Positions 27,001-38,722 of a DNA stretch of 64,000 bases are shown here, in pieces; the first letter of the stretch is position 1; each line of letters starts with the position of its first letter. The translations under genes and the position numbers were made by a program. The notes below the pieces were generated by a model that had not been told where the DNA came from, did no database searches, and saw only the letters and a list, made by a program, of their open reading frames with translations. Location: assembly GCF_000208865.1 (NCBI RefSeq), contig NC_018392.1, forward strand, positions 620,001-684,000. Direction: 5' to 3'. Origin of the DNA: Neospora caninum Liverpool. Its lineage: Eukaryota > Apicomplexa > Conoidasida > Eucoccidiorida > Sarcocystidae.

Positions 27001-27954
27001 GAGCCATTCGGGGTTGCTGCGGCTCCATTTTCTCTCTCGTGTTTTCTCTCTCGCGGGTTTGCCTTCGCTTTCTCTTGTCTCTCTGCGTTCCTTGCGTGGC
27101 ACCAAGTTTCACCTGCGATTAAAAAGTCCGAGAAATGCGGATTTCTGCTGTCTTGCACGTACGCCTCGTCAGTGCGTCCCGCACTCACGCGGAGTACGCC
27201 CTGCAGACAGCGAGGAAAACCGCGGAATTGTCCAGCTCGAGGAAACCCCTTCCTTTGATGATTGAGGAAAGGAAGACGTCTTCCCGATCAAAGACTGGAG
27301 GCGACAGAGAGGGACAGAGCGCTGCTCAAGGCCTTTGCAAAGGAACTCTGGAACCAGGGCGCAAGAAACGACGCGCGCGGAAGAAGGCGAAGCAAGAAGA
27401 GAGACACATCCCAGGAAGACGACGGGGAGAAAGGCGAAAGGCAAGACGACGGAGAGAGGCGAAACGATACCTCTCTGGTTCTTCGACGGGTTTCCGTCTC
27501 TCGTCCTCTCTTTTCTCAGTTCCGCCTCACGTACCTTCATATACACCCCATCAGCCACGCCGACTTGGGCCTTCTGCCAAGACACGTACTCGTCATACTG
27601 CTTCGCTCTCGCTCCCTGTCGATTTCCTCCCTCTTCCTCTAACCGATTCCTTGCCTCTCCGTCGCGTTGGCTTCTTCTCTCTCCTGCGCCTTGGTTTCCT
27701 CTCTCTTCTAGAGGGTGTGCCGCGGTTTCTCGCCCATTTCGTCTGTGTTCGTCATTTCTTCTGTCTCTCCTGAACGCCGAGCGAGCTTGAGCAGATCTTC
27801 GCACGTCGCCGGGCGAGCCTGATGCAGGTGAAGAGGCGGCGCGAGTGGCGGAGACAGAGAGGGCCTTTGCCGGTCTATCCGAGATCTCCATCTTTTCCTC
27901 TCTCCTCGGTGTAGCGAGTGTTCGAGAAGCAAGACGCGTGACGATGGAAGCCAT
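13831..27954 (-). CDS. DIS3L2: RNB-family 3'-5' exoribonuclease, DIS3L2-like (no PIN domain)
   Basis: Processive RNase II/R-type exoribonuclease. Exon 1 (27954-27535, donor GTACGT) encodes 140 residues ending KQYDEYVSWQKAQVG..VYMK, the first cold-shock motif. Then come RRDRNRAFHGDTVVLE (26606-26557), 25699-25401, 25176-25104, KRISWILVPLREAQKW (from 24861) and 23549-23447. The catalytic RNB core is FTIDPASARDLDDAVHV in 22259-22061, with all acidic residues present. It continues through 21421-21362, 20913-20814, 20664-20629, 20414-19905 (with a large insert), 19495-19412, 18972-18885 (EELMLLAN), 18255-18186, 17595-17380 (EYTHFTSPIR), 17096-16907 (RYADVLVHRLL), 16693-16616 (CNAKKMNAKQAQ) and 16271-16220. 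The C-terminal barrel uses about 15096, about 14826-14624, 14434-14378 and terminal exon 14043-13831. Phases agree throughout 22259-16220. No PIN nuclease domain precedes the cold-shock region, which favours DIS3L2 over DIS3. The N-terminal exons between 27535 and 26606, and those at 15.1-14.6 kb, are less sure. Confidence 0.88.
18337..18372. repeat. Compound (TC)n(TA)n repeat
   Basis: About 19 bases of TC followed by about 18 of TA, in the intron between the RNB exons at 18885-18972 and 18186-18255. It is the reverse complement of the repeat at 19306-19348. Confidence 0.95.
19306..19348. repeat. Compound (AT)n(AG)n repeat
   Basis: About 25 bases of AT followed by 18 of AG, in the intron between RNB exons 19412-19495 and 18885-18972; complementary to the repeat at 18337-18372. 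Confidence 0.95.
22497..22640. repeat. Purine-rich GGA/GAA tract
   Basis: Near-continuous A/G on the plus strand (pyrimidine on the coding strand) in the intron upstream of the RNB catalytic exon. Confidence 0.9.
24041..24084. repeat. (AT)n microsatellite, longest in window
   Basis: About 22 perfect AT units in an intron of the RNB nuclease gene. Confidence 0.97.
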
Positions 27955-28136
27955 AAAAGGGAGAGAAAAGAGACGAAAGAATACAGGAAAGGGAAGAGAG
28001 AGAACCGAAAGGAAAGAGGAGAAAGAGACGGCGAGAGAAGAGAAGAGGGAGACAGAAAGAAAAGAAAGAAGAGAGACGGCGAGAAAAGAGAGCAGAGAGA
28101 CGTCAGAGAGGAGAGAGAAGAGAGGACCCGGTTCCT
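27955..28136. repeat. Purine-rich GAGA/GAAA tract
   Basis: Lies immediately upstream of the RNB nuclease start; read on its sense strand it is a long polypyrimidine leader. Confidence 0.85.
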
Positions 28137-28979
28137 TCAGTACATTGCGGCACACGCGTGTTTACGGTTAAGGGGAAAGAGGAGAGAACCACACAAAGAA
28201 AAAAAAGGAAAGGAAAACGCCTGGAGAGTCTCGAGGCGACATGGCAATCGCCCTTTATACACCGGATGTGAGTGTGTGTGTCTCTCTCTCTCGCTCTGCG
28301 GCTGAGTTTTCTGAGAGAGGACGAAAAGAAGACGCGCACAGACGCATGCAAAGAAAAGACATCGTTGGAAGGAAGAACCCTTCTGGAGAGCAGGAAGTGT
28401 CACTTTTCCGTTTGCAACACAAAGACAAGACAAAATTTCCTACGGTCGACAAAACAGCTAACTGCCAGCCGGACCAACGCTTTTTGGTGGATGCACACTG
28501 CTGTTCGCGGCCGAAAAGAAGGCCTTTTCTCACGTCTTCCTCTGTGGTGAGTCTTTTTTCTAGCTTTTCTCCCTTTTCGCCGCCATTCTTGGTTTTCGTG
28601 GGAGATTCGCAACGCGAGAGCAGGCGCCAAAGGCTCTCAGGTTGCGTTCGGAACTCTCAGTGGCATGATAAAAGATAGTTATGCCATGCAGTTGTACCAA
28701 GTGGCGAGCGAGAGTTGCGCATGCGTATGAGACCCTAAATCGATTGCATCGAACAACATCGCCCTGCGATTTCCCGTGAAAATCTGCGCAAATAAAACGC
28801 GCCGAGACACGGCTCGGTAGACGGCTTCCCCTTCGTCCGAAGAGAGCAACGTCTCTAGGCCTCTGAAAATGCAGAGAGGCATGTGAAAATTGGGAGATTT
28901 TCAGGCGCATACACGCGGGGGCGTCGCTGCTCGTGATATCCTTCCTCACGCATCAAGGAGCAAGAGAGAGAAAGAGAAA

Positions 28980-29092
28980 AAGATATATATACGTATATAC
29001 GTATATATATTGCGAGAGAAAGACAGAGAGAGAGAGGAGGGAGTGAAAAGAGAAAGAGAGAAAGACAAAAATTTAAATATATATTTATATAC

Positions 29093-29148
<56 letters not shown>

Positions 29149-29154
29149 ATATAC

Positions 29155-29199
<45 letters not shown>

Positions 29200-29211
29200 C
29201 ATATATATATG
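28980..29211. repeat. TA / TACATA repeat field
   Basis: Several (TA)n blocks separated by TACATATACATA units and flanked by GAGA tracts, intergenic. Confidence 0.9.
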
Positions 29212-30956
29212 AGAGGTGTGTGAGTCTCTGCCAGAAGAGGCCTTCTTTTTGAAGGAAGGCACTGCGTCCGTGAAGACACACGTCGAGGTACATTTTCACA
29301 CAAATGGCGACGCGTTTTGTTCAACGGAGAATGCAAACAGGGGAGCGTATAAATCTCTGTAGATGCGAAGGCCTCCCTGATTCTTTCAATCTGTCTCTCC
29401 GCCGTCTCCCAACGGAGACACCTCGACACACGAGAGCAAAGGCAAAAAGACGAGACGCGGCAGAGAGACAGAAGCACGTGTCTGCGCTTTTTTATCACGA
29501 AGCCTGTGGCGAAGTCTCAGGCCCTCTCAGCTGCAAGCTTCGTCTCTGTCTCGACTAGAAACTCGATCCAGGATTACAGCTCAAGCTCGTTTTCGAACTC
29601 TACTTTCTAGATGAGAAAGGTGCGTCTCGAGAAATTCGCTCCTGTCGTGACCCTTCCACAGCTAGGCAATGTACCCTCGGTTAAGTCCTACTTTCATAGC
29701 GTTATAAATCCAGAGGCGACGTGGGTCTCTCACTAGTGCGCTGGTATGCTCTCCCGCAGCCTCTCTCGCTCTCTGCAGGTTATTTAGCCGTCTATAGGGC
29801 GAATGCTCGGTAACGCTCTCCAGGAGAGACGCGCGAGTCGACTCACCCAGCATTTCGCCCTTGAGCTTTGATACCCAGCATTCGGCGCGGAGGCAGCCTC
29901 CCGCGCTCGCGGCTCTTGAGCGCACGGTTGCAATTGCAAAAGTTGAGAGATGCATCATCTCTCTCTTCTCTTGTCTTCAGAGAAACAAAACGCGACTCAC
30001 AAGACACAACTGCTGGCGACTTCTCTCTCCCCTCCTCGTCTCTCGCCCTCAACTCAAACTTTTACAGGCACAAATGTGCGCATGCATATAGACACACGCA
30101 TATGCACATACGCGTGCATATACATATAGATATGCATACACACAGAGACGCCTAGGCACACAGCGGCGTCTCTCTTTGTGTCCACACATTGAAGTCTGCG
30201 TAACCGAGTACATGCATATAAACATCGGCAAGGATATGTATATGCGTTTCTTCGTCTAGACCGTTGTTCCATTGGATGCCACGCGTCTCCGTTCTTCCCA
30301 GTCTCCCTTTTCTCCCTGAGACCCAAATGCTCTGCCTGGAAAGTACCCGCACGTCTCGCTTTTCACTTTTTTTCTGGGAGAAAGAAAACGCGAGAAAGCG
30401 GACGCAAAGGAGCGGCCTTTCTCGAAACGAAGAGAGACGGGAAACGAGCGCTCCTCGCTTCTCCACCACGTGCCCCGAAACCTACGCGCGCCTCAGAGTC
30501 TCACCCCTGGCACCAGTCCGCACGCGCATCCGATTACACAGAAAAAACACCGAGAGAGATGTCAGTCTGTGTGTATCGAAACAGCGCGTTGGGCGGAGTC
30601 ACGTCCACACGTCCACCTGCACGCGTCCCAAGTTCTTTGAGGAAACGCGGCAAGAAAAGAGACGAGCTGAAGAGTTCCTCTCCTCTCCCGCTCCTCGACG
30701 CTGCCGGGAGAGAAGGAATGCGTCTCTCCGTCGGTCGCGTGACGTTTGAGAGCCTCTCGCTGCTTTGCGAGGCTCCAGGCGAGGGCAAAGTGTTACATTT
30801 TTTCCTCTTTGCGGACACCTGCCACAGACCCAGCACGCGGCGCGCCACTCGAGCCCCGGCCTCGTTCATCGGTTTCTGCTCCCCTTCGTGCTCTTCCTGT
30901 CGCAGATCCTCCCTCTTTCTCTTCCGGCCGCCTTTCTTTCCCGTCGATTCCCGTTT

Positions 30957-33029
30957 TCAAATAGACTCATACTCCTTCAGCTGAGGATAGTGTTGCTTGT
31001 TGCGCTCCATAAACTCCTTCAGGCTCTCCCGTTGCTCTCGCAAGTTCCACGGCTCTTTGTCGTACACGTCATCGAAGACCCCCCCAATAACAGCGCAACG
31101 CTTGTTCTTCTCTACCGCCTTCATCTGCGAAACAGAGGACAAAAGCCAAATTCTCTTCAAGCGAAAATCGTCCGCTCCACTGCAAAAACGAGTCACCTGC
31201 ACCGATGCACATGTACCTACTCAAGGCATGCATATACCTACATATATATATATATATAGATATATATATAGATATGCAAATATATCCATATTGGCAGAGA
31301 CACATGCATATACGCTTTCATGCATTTATAGAACGATGTATATATATATATATATATATGGAGATATATGAATGTCGATATGAATGCCTATAAATCAATG
31401 TATGTATGTTTGATGTTTTTGCATGCATGAGGAAAAGACGATGGCGTCAAGAGGAGCTGTGCGGATGAGCCGCGAGAGACGTACCATGCGCAGCATCGTG
31501 GACCGAGCCTCCTTGCGCAGTTCCTCGTCTTGCTTGTCGCTCCAAAGGTTCAGGTTGTCGAGGTATCGGCGTAGGCGTGCTGCAGGAAAAAGAAACGTCT
31601 TCAATTCGAATTTGCAAAGGCCCCCGACGCAGCGCAAGAGACGTCCCGCTGCGGCAGAGAGCCCGACGTTTCTACGACATTTCTCCCACTGTTTATTCCC
31701 CCAATGTCTTCGCACCTTTTCCCGACCTTCTTTTTCAGACCTTCTCACCCTTGTTCTCACTGCCCCCAGGGTAGACGCCTGCACACGCGCCAGAAAAGAA
31801 ACTTGAGAGGGAACTTTTTGCGTCGAGACTTGCCTATTGGGTGAATACCGGACTGGCCCCACGCCTCCAGTTCCCCGCTCGGGCGATATTGGAAGCTGTC
31901 GTCGGAGGTGCTGTGATGGCCCACTCTGCAGAAACAAAGGCACTTCACGAGCACGTGCATGCGCCCTCCCTCGACAGGCCGCAAAGAAAAACCGACACCG
32001 AAACGATGTTGCACTCCAACCCGCAAAGACATGTGCACAAAAACGGAGATCCAAAGAGACAGAAACGTTGTTCACCGATACACAGGCTGCCATATACATA
32101 TATATATATATATATATATGCACATAAAAGTAAGCACATCAACCACAGCTATCCCTATGTATACATACATACATACATACATACATACATACATACATAC
32201 ATACATGTGTTGCATATACGCACTAAGAGATCCTCACATATAGACATACACATGTCGAGTTGGAGGTGCAACGCCTTTTTCCTACATGAACTAGGTGAAT
32301 CGAATCCACATATATATATATATACATATATATATGCAGATGTATGGATATCTGTGACACTATCGGTATAAAAAAAGTAGGTTTCGCACGGTGTGCGTGG
32401 CACCGGTGAAGATCGGCGTTTACCTGTAAGTCATGAATTCGATGAGGACGGGTTCGTGTTGTGTGACGATTATTTCTCGTGCCTTCTTGGTTGCAAGGAA
32501 CGAAGCAAACAGGTCGTTTCCGTCAACGCGAATGGTGCGCATGCCGTACGAGATACCGCGAATCGCAATGCCGTCGCCTGCGTACTGATCCTTCACGGGT
32601 GTGCTGATTGCGTAGCTGAAGGAAAATCCAACACGGCCCAGCCCCAAAACGAGGAGATACCAGTCACAACCAGGCACCAAAATCTCACGTTTGCACATAA
32701 ATAAGTCCACATATACAATTGAACATCGTGTCCATGCATCTGCGTAAAAACGCATGCACAGTCCTACGCGCGGCCACCTCTATATGTTCGTACACATGGA
32801 ACTGGAACTTCGCAACAGGCTGTGGACCGAAACCAGAAACTCGGCCCTCATGCGAAGACCCACCCACGCGTGCACGCAACTCTCTCCACGCACACGAAAA
32901 GGGCATATTATCAAGTGCAAACACATACGCACCCATGCATATATATTTATATATTTACATATATAGGGACTCATATGCACGGGTGTAAAGGAACCTGTTT
33001 TTTTGCATGGATGTCTCCGCGTGCGCATA

Positions 33030-33063
<34 letters not shown>

Positions 33064-35698
33064 AGTGTGGACATGGGTATCTTTCCGAGACGGTGAAGAG
33101 TCGCATGGGCAGTAGAGAAGGCAGCGTTTGAGACCGGGAGATGGGGCTGATGGACGCCAAAGAAAACGCCGCCGGGCGGTGTCGATCCTTACCCGTTGTT
33201 CCTGCACACGAACAGAGTCTGGCTTTTGAGCGTGGCGGCGAAGTTCATCGCCGCGTGGAAGTCGCCCTCGCTGGCCGCACCTGGCAAAGAGAGAGACGGA
33301 GAGCGTATGCTGTGAGAACAGAGACAGCGAGAGAAAAAAGGGACACACGCGAAACGCGAAGTGGGGAACGGCAATCGCAAGACGAACCTTCGCCGAAGAA
33401 AGCAACAGCAATGCGGTCTTCTCCTCCGAGTTTGAAGGCGTAGCCGGCGCCCGATGCGTGTGGAACCTGAAAAGCGCGCAAGCAGTTTGCATTTCCGTCT
33501 CTTTGCTTTCGAGGGCTCTGTGGTTCGCCAGAGAGCGACAACGGCGCCGAGGAAAGACAAACGAAGAAGAGACTGTCCCCTCGCGATGCATGCCGCGCCT
33601 GCGCCCGCACTGACTCCCTGCTGCGGCCCCAACCCTTTTAAATTCCGCGTGTATACACCGTGGTGTGCATGTGCTCGTTCGCGAACACATAAGAACGAAA
33701 ACGGTCAAGAGACTGAAAAAGGAGCGGAGAAAACGACAGCAAAAAACAGATGGAACATACACAGAAAACGAGATGGGCAGTGGAATTTAGGCCTACAGAT
33801 GGAATTCCTAATTGCAGAAAGACTACAAAAGAGCGAGGCTCAGGGGCCCGAGGGAGGCGACACCTGGTTGAGGAGCGTTTTGCACGGGTGGGTTCCTGGA
33901 CATGCAGTGTCGCAGACTTTCCGCATGCGTTTTTTTCGGCACGTTACCTGCGTGGTGAGAGGCGTGCAAATCGTGTGGAGGTTCACATTGTGTTTGCTGT
34001 ACGAAATGGGCATTTGACGTCCCTTGCTCTCGTCGCCTCTCCTCGCGAAAAGTTGTTCGAGCGCATCTTCAGCGGTGAAGCCGTGGAGCAGGAGCACTCC
34101 GAGTTCTCTGCATGATTGGAAAAACGCGGAAAGACAGTTTGACAAGATGCACACATGAAACGGAAGAGTCACCCGTCTTGCATTGCTCTTTTGAGGGATA
34201 TTGAGGAACACGAAACAGCTAGTGCGGCGAAGGCAACCGTGAAAGCAAAATACACGGAGAGGTCCGCAAGTCGACGGACATGGGTACAACACTGTAGCTG
34301 TTGTCGACATATATATAGATGTTTCTCTCTTGGTATATGTGCATTCGACGAAGCAAGGAGGAGGCACGAAAGGGATAAAACAGAAGCTGTCGACGTTGTT
34401 GGATGGAGGAAATTCGGAGAGGTTGGATGACCCAGATCGATACGTTTTGGTGCGGCGATGTGTAGATATCCGGAAGCATGCACAGGCGTAGTAGAAGCAC
34501 CGCAGAACGTCCTGCCGCCTACCTGTATTGGCAGAAGAGATGGTCTTTCTTGTCGAGAGCAAGCCCGACAGCTGTCTGCAGCGCTTCTTCACCCTGATTC
34601 TGGATGTAGAAGGAGATACGACCTGAGAACAGCCACCCGCAAACATCGACGTTGGGTGTCGGAGATGCACGTGCTTTGAGAGGAAAGGGAAAATTGGGGG
34701 GAAAACTCCAAAGACAACATTCTTGGAAGGCAAGGTTAACACAGTATGTCCTGCATCAATACTCTGTCGCTGCCCCACAACGCGCAGTCTCGATGTGTCA
34801 TCTATGGAACAGCGTTTTAACAGCTGTTCTATGGCTTCCTGGTCCAAAACCGTGATCCAAGAATACAAAAAGGGAAGGACATTCCAGCGAGATAATAACT
34901 TTAAAAAAAAACTCTCGACCGAGGCCGGGACAACAGTTGTACGAATGTCTCTGGAGGCAGGCTGCCTAAATGCACCATATCCCGTAAGACACTGAGCCTA
35001 GGAAAGGCTGCGCATATACACCCCCGGAATCCATGTGTACGTACAGCTGCGGCAGAGTCGGCCGCACATACAGCTTCCGATTTCAGGTGTACATACACCG
35101 TCGAGACTGAGCACCAACACAGTTCCCCGCAGGTGCCGGGTGCGTCTAGCAGCTCTGGTGGACGCCTGCAGGACCTTGCATTCAGGTACGCATCCAGTGG
35201 CCGACCAACGCTTGGCCAGTTGTCGGTCTGTCACGCCATGCCAGATTCTCCATTTCTCGGCTCCGGTGCGTTCTCACCTTGTCTCTGGACGCTGTAAAAC
35301 ATGTTGTCCCAAATGCTCAGTTTCACCATGAATTGGTACGCTTCGAGGACTTCTTCATTGCTCATGGGGCACTGCCATCCCTCGGCGATTTGGCCCTCAT
35401 AGTCGAGAATGCGGAAAATCGGGATGACCGGCGTTTCGTTGCTAATGTTCATATCGGTTGTGAATTGCGTGTGAATCAGACCAGCGTGGTACGCTTCCTC
35501 GCGGGGGCCTGCGGCGGCAGCGCTGCTGAAAGTTCGCGCGCCAGCACTGAAAAGTCGGTTGCTGTTTTTTGGAATGGAAACGGAGCAGGTTTTAGGAAGA
35601 GAAACTGGTTGCCTAGCAAACAGAGGAGTAGGGGAAAACCGAGAAGCGCCGGCGGGCTGCTGGAGCAGCCGCCTGAAAAAAGATGTTGTGTGCGACAT
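30957..35698 (-). CDS. BCKDHA: 2-oxoisovalerate (branched-chain ketoacid) dehydrogenase E1 alpha subunit, mitochondrial
   Basis: Thiamine-diphosphate-dependent alpha subunit of the BCKDH E1 component. In Toxoplasma this complex is known to replace pyruvate dehydrogenase in the mitochondrion. Nine exons fit with unbroken phase: 35698-35278, 34622-34523, 34107-33948, 33466-33388, 33280-33193, 32615-32424, 31925-31834, 31579-31485 and 31124-30957, giving 464 residues (human about 445). The N-terminus ([20 protein letters not shown]) is a typical mitochondrial presequence, Arg-rich without acids. The ThDP motif starts at GEGAASEGD (252-260) and ends CRNNG (279-283). The phosphorylation-loop motif [10 protein letters not shown] (348-357) is intact, as is the closing [11 protein letters not shown]. 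The intron after exon 7 starts with GCAAGT, not GT; the join restores HPI-A-RLRRYL, which matches the family. The partner beta subunit is not in the window. Confidence 0.96.
32161..32206. repeat. (ATAC)n tetranucleotide repeat
   Basis: About 11 perfect ATAC units between BCKDHA exons 31834-31925 and 32424-32615; another (TA)n lies at 32098-32119. Confidence 0.97.
33032..33061. repeat. (TA)n microsatellite
   Basis: About 15 TA units in a BCKDHA intron; the last TA repeat before a long repeat-poor stretch. Confidence 0.95.
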
Positions 35699-38600
35699 CT
35701 TTGGGAGAGAGTGGTGAATCTTGCCTATACAGAAAAATGGTTTTCAGTCTGCCACGGAAAGCAACAAATCCACGGAGAGACGCCTCGTCAGGGCACCGAC
35801 TCGAACGCGATAGAGGGCCGGTGAAAAGTCGGGACGAAACAGGAAGACGGCGCAGAGGGCCCGTCCACGGCAGTCTTCGCGGCGAAGAGAAATCCGAAAC
35901 AACGGCGGAAAAAAATGGTGTCCGGTGACAAGCAAGGAGAAGGTGGAAGTGGATGTCAACGGTCCATGGGGGAGGACACGCGGAAAAAAAAAAGGAAAGA
36001 GCGCGGATCTCTCCTATCGAGGCAGGCGACACGACGCCGCATGTCAGCGGCCGGCATGACCCACCTGGATGAGCGAGCCTGGTAGAGAGGTCCAGCGAGT
36101 GCCACGGAAAGGCAGAGAGACGGATGATAGAACGCAAAAAACCTGAAAGTCCCCGAGCAGCTGTTCTGAAAACGAGGCGTGTCCTGGAATCTCGTCACAA
36201 TGCCAACGCATATCAAGCACGAAAGCCATGGCCCTCTTGGGTTCTCCACCATAGACAAATCCGAAAAGTTGCCGCACACCTCCTCAGCGCTGCAGGTTGC
36301 CAGGGTGCCAACCTGCAAGGCACAGAAGCTGTCTTTGGCCACGGCACTTCTCCTCGCTTTTCGAGTGCGCAATTCCGAGGCAGGTTCTGCCCTCTTTCGC
36401 TCAACAAATAACGGTTGTTTGAAAGCAACTGTGTCACCACATCGGAGAGTGACAGACTTGAACCGGCAACCCCCAGCGTCAGCAACTGGGTTCTTCCCTT
36501 CTTGTTTTGTCCCACGAAGATGGCACACAACGGCCGTTTGCAGAGGAAAAGGATCTACACAGGTCTGTGTGCCCTCGGCGCCAGTGGGTTCGCATGCTGT
36601 AAACAGTCGGGGGTCACAGGCCGGCGCACACATCCGGTGTACACGCACGTGAGAGCCCTGCACGTGGGTGAGTCAAGACTGGCTGAAAAGAAACTCGGGA
36701 GCGGGCACACACAACCGGAACCTGGGCGACTCAAAAGGCATACACGTGTCCATGTGAGTCCATGTATCGAAATGGACAGTGACATGACGATTGCCGTCGG
36801 AACTTGTGGGCAGCACGATAGAGGCGCGAGCGCAGCTAGAGTCCTCGGTGGAATGCACGGAGTCGGACAGAGTTTTGAGCCCGCACAAGTTCCTCCAGTA
36901 TTTTCAGTTTCACTGGAAAGTCAGGAAGCACGAGAGACTTCCGAAACGGCTCCTCGCCTGACGGTCTCACGTCCTGGACGCGACGCCGCTTACGTGCAAC
37001 CAGAAAAAATCTGCCTCTCAGAGCACCTTCTCAGATGGAACGGGCTCGAGAGAGAAACCCAAGTCGGTTTATCACACCACATCTTCGCATAACGATATGC
37101 ACATGCGGTTCCGCGAGACCCGCAAGATGGTGCGAAGACCCCGACTGCGGCCCTGCTGTCCCCGACAGCAGCTGTACCACGCTCGAATCGCTCGTAAAGG
37201 CCTGCTGAGCCAGAACATCGTGATTTTCGTGACCACGTTGGTGCAACAGGTGAAGTGATGCCGAGTTGAGTAGTTCGCCGTTTCAGGCCTGCACAACGGC
37301 CGTACGCGCGTCGTAGGTAACGAGAGATGTTGTCCGGGCGAGAAGTATCGATCCTGGAACTCAGGGAGTGTAGGAGGTCAACCGAGAGTTAGACAGTCTC
37401 TGCAGCCAGCAGGAGAAAGGGTACAAGTCAAGAAACAAGAGGGCCTACGGTTGGAGCACGAAGAAAGCGTGGCACGACAGTGAGGCTGTTTCAGCGACTT
37501 CAGAGGAAGTGAAGCGAATTTCGTATCTTCTCTCGTCGCCGTAGTCTTGCCTGTGTTGCTGTTCGAACCGAGAACGGTCCTTTCTTTGTACCTTCTTCTG
37601 TGGCTGATGTATGTCTGCCATCTCACTCAGTTCGACATTAATTCATTAACTGCTGCGCTAGGTACTACCAAAGGGCTTCGGAGTACGCCCACCGAAATTG
37701 CCTCGCCACCACCTTCTCATGCCGGCTGTTGAAAGAAGCGCTCAAAAAGCGCCGGATGGCAGTACCTTGTATCCATCGAAGAGCTTACAAAAAAGCCGGG
37801 TTCTTTACAACTGTCAGGAAAGCGTGGCTAAACGCTTTCCCGACCTATATACAGTGGCAATAAACTGATATCTATAGAGGGTCTTACAGAGATATCTCTA
37901 TCGGCACGTAAACGGTTGTGCACTCCCTCTTTTTTCCTGTTTGAGTGATTTGGTATGTTTTTCAGATCCGTCCACTTTCATCGTAGGCCTCACGTGGCGC
38001 ACACCCCGACACACGGCGCGCATGCAGTGACTGGAGACGGAAGACAACGCGGCGAAGTCTTCCTCTGCGGAGATAAACACGAGGCAACTCTTCCCGTTTT
38101 CGGACCGCTAGATTGCTCAGCACTTTTCTCCCTGGTCTCTCTTACCACGAAGTTTGCTCTGTTTTTTGCGATTCACTCTTTGACAGTCCTGGAATGTTTA
38201 TTCCTCGACGTACATTGGTGTAGAGAGATGTGTAGGTAGGAGTGCGTCCCGTGTGTCTTAATTACACACTTCCTGTGGTGTGCCACTGGGTACCATTTCT
38301 TTCTTGGTTTTCTTTCCGCTTTCCTCCTGTTTCTTTTTTCCAAAAGCCTGCGCTCTCGTGCGTACATCCAGTACATCCAAATCTCCGTCGATTGGCGAGG
38401 CCCCCTTATCCGTCACCTGTCTTTCGGTCCCCTGGGCTTCTTTTCTGAGCGTTTGTCTCTTTTTGTTATCTTTCCTTCGTCTCTCCCTGATCTTTCTCCT
38501 TTGTTGTTTCTCTCCTTCCCCTGCTCCCTCGTTTTCCCGTTCCTTCCCATTTCACGCTTTTTTCCACAGATACCTATTTTGCATGTCCAAGAAGCCACCC

Positions 38601-38722
38601 GCCGCTGTTCCGCCGGCGAGAACCGCCAAGACGTGTCTTGTGTCTTCCTCCGCGTTTTTCTCTAAAAGAACCAAGCCTTTCGCTCTCTAAAAAAATTAAA
38701 GTGTTCTCTCCGAAGAGAAACC
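35699..38722. other. Divergent promoter spacer between BCKDHA (-) and proteasome alpha-4 (+)
   Basis: About 3 kb between two head-to-head starts. A plus-strand frame stays open at 36415-37092 (225 codons) but begins at TTG and shows no domain or splice support. Pyrimidine-rich sequence (about 38290-38570) precedes the proteasome start. Core promoter elements could not be identified by eye. Confidence 0.55.

Larger units (their letters stand above)
27955..30956. other. Intergenic: upstream of the RNB nuclease gene, downstream of BCKDHA
   Basis: Holds a purine-rich tract directly upstream of the nuclease start (27955-28136) and a TA/TACATA repeat field (about 28980-29211). No reading frame with recognisable protein features was found on either strand; the longest (plus 30264-30749) has low-complexity Arg/Ser-rich content. 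Confidence 0.6.

Noticed and set aside
28980..29211. TA-rich field considered as an origin of replication or centromere fragment
   Set aside because: Simple TA repeats occur all over the left half of the window; nothing else here supports such a role.
32161..32206. (ATAC)n considered as a CRISPR-like array
   Set aside because: Uninterrupted tetranucleotide units without spacers; an ordinary eukaryotic microsatellite.
36415..37092. 225-codon plus-strand frame in the divergent spacer
   Set aside because: Begins at TTG, no recognised domain, no splice support. Could be chance; kept only as part of the spacer description.
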